From Methylobacterium oxalidis (lineage in GTDB: Bacteria > Pseudomonadota > Alphaproteobacteria > Rhizobiales > Beijerinckiaceae): a stretch of DNA of 64,000 nt. The stretch lies in assembly GCF_007992195.1 (NCBI RefSeq), contig NZ_BJZU01000034.1, positions 36,377 through 100,376 on the forward strand. Direction: 5' to 3'. The translations under genes and the position numbers were made by a program. Positions 58,801-64,000 of this stretch are shown here, piece by piece; the stretch's first letter is position 1; every line of letters starts with the position of its first letter. The notes under the pieces are model-generated. The model saw nothing but the letters and a program-made list of their open reading frames with translations, was not told the DNA's origin and made no database searches.

Positions 58801-59340
58801 ATGTCCGAGATCTGGTTCCGCACGGGCGAGGCGACGGTGCTCGCCGCCGAAGGGCAGTACACGGACGCGATGCCGGAGGTGCTGATCGGCTCCACCCGCG
58901 GGCCGGCGGGGCACGCTTTCGCCGGCATGATGGGGCAGGCCCAGGGCCACACCCGCATGTTCGTGGTGCGCGACCTCAACCAGCTCGTGCGCCCGGCCAC
59001 GATGATGACCACCAAGGCCACGATCCACACGGCCGAGTACGTCGAGCTCCTCGGCGGCGTGGTCCAGGCCGCGACCGGCGACGCGATCGTCGACTGCATC
59101 ATCGAGGGCGTCCTGCCGAAAGAGGGCGTCGACGAGCTCTGCATGATCATCATGATCTGGCTCGACCCGCGCTGCGCCGAGGATCCGAACCTCGACCGCA
59201 AGGACCTCTACCGGACGAACTACGAGGCGACGAAGCTCGCCATCGCCCGGGCGCTGAAGGGCGAGCCGACCGTCGACGAGCTGATCGCCAACCGCAAGAC
59301 GGTCAAGCACTACGCCCTTGAGGACGTGATCGAGTACTGA
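58801..59340 (+). CDS. Formaldehyde-activating enzyme homologue (Fae-like)
   Basis: 179 residues. The family end is clear: T-N-Y-E-A-T-K-L-A-I-A-R-A-L-K-G-E-P and an N-terminal R-T-G-E-A-T-V-L-A-A-E-G. Fae condenses formaldehyde with tetrahydromethanopterin in methylotrophs. Canonical Fae has a His in the A-H-I-D-L-I-I-G segment proposed to be catalytic; the aligned position here reads A-M-P-E-V-L-I-G, with Met in place of His. Together with its location away from other C1 genes this suggests a paralogue (Fae2/Fae3 type) with altered or regulatory function. The His comparison is from memory and needs an alignment. Confidence 0.88.
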   Translation: MSEIWFRTGEATVLAAEGQYTDAMPEVLIGSTRGPAGHAFAGMMGQAQGHTRMFVVRDLNQLVRPATMMTTKATIHTAEYVELLGGVVQAATGDAIVDCIIEGVLPKEGVDELCMIIMIWLDPRCAEDPNLDRKDLYRTNYEATKLAIARALKGEPTVDELIANRKTVKHYALEDVIEY

Positions 59341-59357
59341 TCGGCGGGGCGCCGGCG

Positions 59358-59699
59358 TCAGGGGCGTCGCACCTCCTGGGCTCTGGTGCTGCCGCGGTTG
59401 CGCGCCCGGAACGCGGTCGCGACGGTCAGCAGGAAGCGGCCTGGCAGGCGTCCATAGATGTGTGTGGGCGGAGTTCGGCCGGGGATCGCCCGAAGGTCCG
59501 GGCCCGGCCACGCGAAGACGTTCGACTCGTTGATGACGACCCATTGCGGCGCATCGTCGAGTCCCGACGCCCTCCGGACATCCGCGGGAATCTCGATCGC
59601 GTCGTCCGGCCGATAGGGCGGCGCGTGGGTGATCGGCAGGACGAGCACCTGCGTGGCGCCGTCCGCGCTCGCGACGGCGAGGGCCAGTGCGCCCGTCAC
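59358..59699 (-). CDS. PemK/MazF-like protein, probably N-terminally truncated
   Basis: 113 residues from GTG at 59699, which overlaps the stop of the upstream secreted-protein gene by 4 bp. V-L-V-L-P-I-T-H-A-P-P near residue 20, then I-E-I-P, G-L-D-D-A-P-Q-W-V-V-I-N-E-S-N and F-A-W-P-G-P-D-L-R match a rhizobial family annotated as PemK-like toxins. Members usually start with a Y-x-Y-L-W then R-P-A segment about 30 residues earlier, which is missing here: the sequence upstream in this frame is shadow of another gene. It may be a remnant or a coupled domesticated protein. No antitoxin gene is adjacent. Confidence 0.55.
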   Translation of the reverse strand: MTGALALAVASADGATQVLVLPITHAPPYRPDDAIEIPADVRRASGLDDAPQWVVINESNVFAWPGPDLRAIPGRTPPTHIYGRLPGRFLLTVATAFRARNRGSTRAQEVRRP

Positions 59700-60133
59700 C
59701 CCGGCGGGATCCGTCCCACCGAGCAGAGGGTGCGGATCGAGCCGGCGCTGTCCGTGTAGCAGCTCGCCGACCAGCCGTTCTGCTGGATGAAGGACTTGCG
59801 GCGCTCGGCGAGCGAGGCCTGATAGGCCTTCGTCAGGATCGCCTGGACGGTGCCGGGCGACTCGCCGACGAGGAGCTGCGAGGCGATCGAGAGATCCTGG
59901 AAGAAGGCCGCGGAGGGCGTCGGGTCGCCGGAGCTCGCCTGCACGATGGGCTCGGCCCGGCAGGTGAGGTCGAGCTTGATGCTGCCCGGCACCTTGATGT
60001 CGATGCTCGGCCCCGAGCGGCGCCCGACCTTGCCGCCCGTGGCGGCGGCGATCTGCTGGGCGAGCCCGTTGCAGCTGTCGGCGCGGGCGGCGGCCGGCGC
60101 GAGGAGGAGAAGGGCGAGGGCGAGTCGAAGCAT
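59696..60133 (-). CDS. Hypothetical secreted protein
   Basis: 145 residues with a signal peptide (L-R-L-A-L-A-L-L-L-L-A-P-A-A-A-R-A) cleaved before D-S-C-N-G-L. The mature part has four Cys (S-C-N, T-C-R, S-C-Y, L-C-S), consistent with disulfides, and Q-Q-I-A-A-A-T-G-G-K-V-G near the start. No family recognised. It lies 48 bp after dnaE2 and is probably not functionally linked to it. Confidence 0.75.
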   Translation of the reverse strand: MLRLALALLLLAPAAARADSCNGLAQQIAAATGGKVGRRSGPSIDIKVPGSIKLDLTCRAEPIVQASSGDPTPSAAFFQDLSIASQLLVGESPGTVQAILTKAYQASLAERRKSFIQQNGWSASCYTDSAGSIRTLCSVGRIPPG

Positions 60134-60181
60134 GGCGGCACTCTACGCGGGCGCCGCCGCTTGTCGAGGCGGCGCTTGGCG

Positions 60182-63100
60182 TCAGTGGAAGTCCCGGCTG
60201 CGGTAGACCCGCCGGTCGAGGGGCGCGCCGAAATCGTTGGTCTCGGCCGGCAGCCGCACCCCGCCCTCCCGCAAGGCGCGCAGCTCGTCCGTGAGGTCGC
60301 GGAAGCGCTCGGCGATCACGTGCACCACCCGGTGCTCCCCCGAGCCCTCCCGCTGCACGCGGCCGCGCACCGCGAGGAAGCGGGCGGTCATAGCCGCACG
60401 CCGGTTCGCCTCGAAGACCTTGCGCCAGACGATGACGTTGGCGATGCCGGTCTCGTCCTCGATCGTGAGGAACACGACGCCCTTGGCGGTGCCCGGCCGC
60501 TGCCGGGTGAGGACGAGGCCCGCCACCGTCACCCGGCTGTTCGGGGGCAGCGCCTCGTCTCCGTGGTCGCGGGCGGGGATCGCGCCGATCCGGGCGAGGC
60601 GCTCCCGGAAGAAGGCGATCGGGTGGCCCCTGAGCGAGAGGCCGGTCGAGACGTAATCCTCCGCCACCTGCTCGCTCGGGGGCATGGCGGGCAGCGCCAC
60701 CGCGGGCTCGTGCCGGAACAGGCCGTCGTCGGCGTGGAAGGCGAAGAGGGGCAGCGGCGTCTCCAGGAGATGCGCCCGGCGGTCGGGGCCGGCCTCCGCG
60801 GCGGCCTTCGCCGCCCTGCGCGCCGAGGTGCCCTCGAGGGTGCGCACCATCCAGAGGGCGGCGCGCCGGTCGAGGTCGAGGGAGCGGAAGGCGTCGGCCT
60901 CGGCGAGCCGCTCCAGGGCGTTGCGAGGAAGCGCGAGCGCCGCCTGCAGACCCTCGATGCTGGCGTAGCCGTTGCCCCGCACCGCCACGAGCCGGCGCAT
61001 CGCGGCCTCGGGCAGGCCGCTCACCTGGCGCAGGCCGATCCGCACGGCGAGGCGCCGCGGCACGCCGGGGGGCGGAGCCTCCGCGGCCGGCTCCAGGGTG
61101 CAGTCCCAGTCGCTCGCGTTCACGTCCGGCCCGCGCACCTCGACGCCGTGGGCGCGCGCGTCCCGCACGAGCTGGGCCGGCTGGTAGAAGCCCATCGGCT
61201 GGGCGTTCAGGATCGCGGCGAGGAAGACGTCGGGGTGCCGGCACTTCATCCAGGCCGAGGCGTAGACGAGGAGGGCAAAGCTCGCCGCGTGGCTCTCGGG
61301 GAAGCCGTAGGTGGAGAAGCCCCGGATCTGCGCGAAGCAGCGCTCGGCGAAGTCGCGCGGGTAGCCGCGGCCCGTCATGCCGCCCACGAACTTCTCCTCG
61401 AAGACGCCGATCGTGCCGACGTGCCGGAAGGTCGCCATGGCCCGGCGCAGGCCGTCGGCCTCGGCAGGGGTGAAGCCCGCCGCCGTGATGGCGATCTGCA
61501 TGGCGTGCTCCTGGAAGAGCGGCACGCCGTAGGTCCGGCTCAGCACGGATTCGAGCTCGTCGGCCGGCCCGTGGTCCGGGTGGGGGGCCGGGTAGTCGAC
61601 GGGCTCGGCGCCCGCCCGGCGGCGCAGGTAGGGGTGGACCATGTCGCCCTGGATCGGGCCGGGCCGCACGATCGCCACCTGCACCACGAGGTCGTAGAAT
61701 TCCCGGGGCCTGAGGCGCGGCAGCATCGACATCTGCGCCCGGCTCTCGACCTGGAACACGCCGACCGAATCCGCCCGGCTCAGCATCGCGTAGACGGCCG
61801 CGTCCTCCTGCGGCAGGTCGGCCAGGGTCGGGTAGGAGGCGCCGTAATCCCGCTCCAGAAAGTCCAGGCCGCGCTTCAGGCAGGAGAGCATGCCCAGCGC
61901 CAGCACGTCGACCTTCATCAGGTCGAGCACGTCGATGTCGTCCTTGTCCCACTCGATGAAGGTGCGATCGGGCATGGCGGCGTTGCAGACGGGCACCGTC
62001 TCGTCGAGCCGGGCGCGGGTCAGCACGAAGCCGCCCACATGCTGCGACAGGTGGCGGGGGAAGCCGATCAGGGCGACGGCGAGGTCCACCGCCTGCCGGA
62101 TCGCCGGGTTTCCCGGGTCGAGCCCGGCCTCCGTGACGTGGCTGTCCGGCAGGTCCTTGCCCCAGGAGCCCCAGACCGTCTCGGAGAGCGCCGCCGTGAT
62201 GTCCTCGGTGAGCCCCAGAACCTTGCCGACCTCGCGGATGGCGGAGCGGGGCCGGTAGTGGATCACGGTGGAGCAGATCGCGGCGCGCTCGCGGCCGTAC
62301 TTGGCGTAGAGGTACTGGATCACCTCCTCGCGGCGCTCGTGCTCGAAATCGACGTCGATGTCGGGCGGCTCGTTCCGGTTCTCGGAGATGAAGCGGGCGA
62401 ACAGCAGCCGGTGCTTGGCCGGATCGACCGCGGTGATGCCGAGGCAGTAGCAGACGGCGGAATTCGCCGCCGAGCCGCGGCCCTGGCAGAGGATGCCCCG
62501 GCTGCGGGCGAACTCCACGAGGTCGAACAGCGTCAGGAAGTAGCGGGCGTAGTCCATCCGGGCGATGAGCCTCAGTTCCTCGCGCAGCGTCGCCTCGACG
62601 CCCGGCGGCAGCCCGTCCGGGAAGCGCCAGGCCGCGCGCTCGAAGGTCTTCGCCTCCAGATACTCCTGCGCCGTCCGGCCCGGCGGCACCGGCTCGTCCG
62701 GGTACTCGTAGGTCAGCTCGCCGAGGGAGAAGCCGCAGGCCTGCGCGATCTCCAGGGTGCGCCGGACCGCCTCCGGATGGTCGGCGAAGAGGCGGGCCAT
62801 CTCGTGCCCCGGCTTCAGGTGGCGCTCGGCGTTGGCCTCCAGCCGGTAGCCCGCCTCCGTCAGGCGGCAGCCCTCGCGGATGCAGGTCACCACGTCCTGG
62901 AACGGGCGCCGGTCGGGGTGGTGGTAGAGCGCGTCCGAGACCGCCACGAGGGGCGCGCCGAGGCGCTCGCCGAGCTCCGCCAGGAGGCCGAGGCGGCGCC
63001 GCTCGTCCCCGCGGCGGACATGGGCGCCGCCGAGATAGGTCCGGCCCGGCGCCGCCGCGGCGAGCGCCTCGAGACGGGCCGCGAAGCCCTCGGGGGGCGT

Positions 63101-63532
63101 GAGCCGGCGCCCCGGGGGCATGGCGATGAAGATCTGACCCTCGGCCGCCTCCAGCATCTCGGCGAAGGCGAAGCGGCACGCGCCCTTCCGCGCGCGCCGG
63201 TTGCCGGCCGAGAGCAGCCGGCAGAGCCGCCCGTAGGCCGCCCGGTCCATCGGGTAGGTGACGGCCTCGAAGCCCTCCTCGGTGACGAGGCGCACGCCCG
63301 GCAGGAAGCGGATCCTCCAGGTTTCCGGCCGGCTCCGGTCCCGTAGCCCTTCCGGCTTCACCCGCGCCGCCGCGTAGGCCCGCACCAGCCCCGCCACCGT
63401 GTTGCGGTCGGCGATGCCGATGGCCGAGAGCCCGTAGGCGACCGCCTGCTCCACGTATTCCTGCGGGTGCGAGGCGCCGCGCAGGAAGGAGAAGTTCGTG
63501 GCGACCGCGAGTTCCGCGTAAGGAACGCTCAC
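60182..63532 (-). CDS. dnaE2: Error-prone DNA polymerase DnaE2
   Basis: 1116 residues from GTG at 63532. The PHP domain opens [18 protein letters not shown], the DnaE2 signature; the catalytic region has [12 protein letters not shown] and [20 protein letters not shown] is in the OB fold. With ImuA and ImuB it carries out damage-induced mutagenesis. It overlaps imuB by 4 bp. The LexA site expected for this operon would be upstream of imuA, outside the window. Confidence 0.96.
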   Translation of the reverse strand: MSVPYAELAVATNFSFLRGASHPQEYVEQAVAYGLSAIGIADRNTVAGLVRAYAAARVKPEGLRDRSRPETWRIRFLPGVRLVTEEGFEAVTYPMDRAAYGRLCRLLSAGNRRARKGACRFAFAEMLEAAEGQIFIAMPPGRRLTPPEGFAARLEALAAAAPGRTYLGGAHVRRGDERRRLGLLAELGERLGAPLVAVSDALYHHPDRRPFQDVVTCIREGCRLTEAGYRLEANAERHLKPGHEMARLFADHPEAVRRTLEIAQACGFSLGELTYEYPDEPVPPGRTAQEYLEAKTFERAAWRFPDGLPPGVEATLREELRLIARMDYARYFLTLFDLVEFARSRGILCQGRGSAANSAVCYCLGITAVDPAKHRLLFARFISENRNEPPDIDVDFEHERREEVIQYLYAKYGRERAAICSTVIHYRPRSAIREVGKVLGLTEDITAALSETVWGSWGKDLPDSHVTEAGLDPGNPAIRQAVDLAVALIGFPRHLSQHVGGFVLTRARLDETVPVCNAAMPDRTFIEWDKDDIDVLDLMKVDVLALGMLSCLKRGLDFLERDYGASYPTLADLPQEDAAVYAMLSRADSVGVFQVESRAQMSMLPRLRPREFYDLVVQVAIVRPGPIQGDMVHPYLRRRAGAEPVDYPAPHPDHGPADELESVLSRTYGVPLFQEHAMQIAITAAGFTPAEADGLRRAMATFRHVGTIGVFEEKFVGGMTGRGYPRDFAERCFAQIRGFSTYGFPESHAASFALLVYASAWMKCRHPDVFLAAILNAQPMGFYQPAQLVRDARAHGVEVRGPDVNASDWDCTLEPAAEAPPPGVPRRLAVRIGLRQVSGLPEAAMRRLVAVRGNGYASIEGLQAALALPRNALERLAEADAFRSLDLDRRAALWMVRTLEGTSARRAAKAAAEAGPDRRAHLLETPLPLFAFHADDGLFRHEPAVALPAMPPSEQVAEDYVSTGLSLRGHPIAFFRERLARIGAIPARDHGDEALPPNSRVTVAGLVLTRQRPGTAKGVVFLTIEDETGIANVIVWRKVFEANRRAAMTARFLAVRGRVQREGSGEHRVVHVIAERFRDLTDELRALREGGVRLPAETNDFGAPLDRRVYRSRDFH

Positions 63533-64000
63533 GCGAACAGCCCGTGCACGAACCAGCCCGCCGGCTCGCCGGTCGCGTGGGCGCCGTCCCGGTAGAGCCA
63601 GAGCCGGCGCCCGGACTCGCACTCGACCACGTAGTAGTCGCGGGTCTTGGCCGGGCCGCTCTTGCCCGGCCCGCGCCACCACTCGGGGGCGACCCGCTCC
63701 GGCCCCTCCGCGTGGGCGACCCGGTGCAGCCGCCGCCGCCAGCGGAACCGCTCCGGCGGCCCCTCGGGGGCGAGCGCCACCACCTCCGTCGCCTCGCTGC
63801 GCTCGAACAGGACTAGGGGGCGGGGCCGCAGGCCCTGATCGGGGCCGGGCCAGTGGAGGCTGACGCGGGTGACGGGCTCGAAACCCTCTTTCTCGAATGG
63901 GAGAGGGGATGGCCGGAAGATCATGTCGCCCGCGGTCGGCACGACGGAACTGGTGATCGGCCGGGCGGCGCGGGTCCCCTCTCCCGTTCGGGAGAGGGAC
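63529..64000 (-). CDS. imuB: ImuB (DNA polymerase Y family), C-terminal part
   Basis: About 157 codons, open to the window edge. The C-terminus [19 protein letters not shown] and W-F-V-H-G-L-F-A is the conserved ImuB tail that contacts DnaE2 and the beta clamp. The polymerase-like N-terminal part lies outside the window. Two copies of the CTCTCCC/GGGAGAG repeat are read through in frame (63884-63908 and from 63976), giving [14 protein letters not shown] sequence. Confidence 0.9.
   Translation of the reverse strand, partial: SLSRTGEGTRAARPITSSVVPTAGDMIFRPSPLPFEKEGFEPVTRVSLHWPGPDQGLRPRPLVLFERSEATEVVALAPEGPPERFRWRRRLHRVAHAEGPERVAPEWWRGPGKSGPAKTRDYYVVECESGRRLWLYRDGAHATGEPAGWFVHGLFA
63884..63908. 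repeat. Palindromic repeat copy in imuB
   Basis: CCCTCTTTCTCG...GGGAGAGGGG is a diverged copy of the palindromic core seen in cobG, placed in frame in imuB. Confidence 0.6.
63976..64000. repeat. Palindromic repeat copy at the right edge
   Basis: CCCCTCTCCC-GTTC-GGGAGAGGG (63976 to about 63998) is identical to the cobG core, including the GTTC loop. With the copy at 63884 it may form an inverted pair; the head sequence lies beyond the edge. Confidence 0.7.

Noticed and set aside
59687..63346. 1219-codon plus-strand ORF opposite dnaE2
   Set aside because: Antisense shadow of dnaE2 with repetitive H/R/G/A composition.

Overview
The window is about 64 kb of very GC-rich (roughly 70% or more by eye) bacterial chromosome, dense with ORFs and with many GTG starts and 1-8 bp gene overlaps. 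A formaldehyde-activating-enzyme homologue, an aerobic (late-cobalt) cobalamin pathway, a His-rich Zur/ZnuC pair, DnaE1 plus DnaE2/ImuB, and a GTTC-N7-GTTC LexA site all point to an alphaproteobacterium. The genus Methylobacterium (or a close relative) fits best; this is inference, since no rRNA is present.

Layout. 1-2.75 kb: tail of a DUF2256 protein, then a minus-strand molybdenum-cofactor operon (two separate XdhC halves, a molybdopterin-binding protein, a MocA-like cytidylyltransferase). 2.9-8.9 kb: ABC-type amino-acid binding protein, infA, parC, recO, a lipoprotein, a ChaC-like cyclotransferase. 8.9-14.6 kb: dnaE, preceded by an unlisted 38-codon membrane-peptide gene behind a perfect LexA box, then BcsS-like and ExoD-like envelope genes. 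14.6-17.2 kb: zinc uptake (znuB, znuC, a 53-codon membrane ORF, a candidate Zur site, divergent zur). 17.2-20.2 kb: polyprenyl-phosphate sugar transferase, heme-degrading monooxygenase, XRE regulator.

20.2-39.2 kb is a nearly complete aerobic cobalamin island. A minus-strand cobalamin riboswitch heads cbtB-cbtA-DUF1636-cobW-cobN-cobG-cobH-cobI-cobJ, with cobL-cobE-cobM-cobB further on in the same direction and cobK in antisense between them. Divergently, cobP-cobO-cobQ and cobC run on the plus strand with cobD in antisense between them. cobA, cobF, cobS/cobT, cobV, the DMB phosphoribosyltransferase and bluB are not in the window. Paired palindromic repeats of one family sit in frame inside cobG, cobN and imuB and between cobK and cobJ.

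39.2-50 kb: MFS transporter, small conserved protein, malonyl-CoA decarboxylase plus malonyl-CoA synthetase, YihY-type membrane protein, msrB, a CYTH-like protein, L,D-transpeptidase, dctA and a ROK kinase. 50-55.9 kb: an ArsR-methyltransferase fusion regulator with an 18-bp perfect palindrome over its own start codon, followed by metF and B12-dependent metH, a natural consumer of the cobalamin made upstream, closed by a good intrinsic terminator. 56-64 kb: a soluble triple-PAS chemoreceptor, two small proteins, an isolated Fae homologue, a short PemK-like ORF, a secreted protein, and dnaE2-imuB running off the right edge.

The observations most worth follow-up are the LexA-box membrane peptide next to dnaE, the two cobalamin gene pairs that share a CATG start tetranucleotide, the in-frame repeats, the atypical Fae homologue and the short PemK-like ORF.
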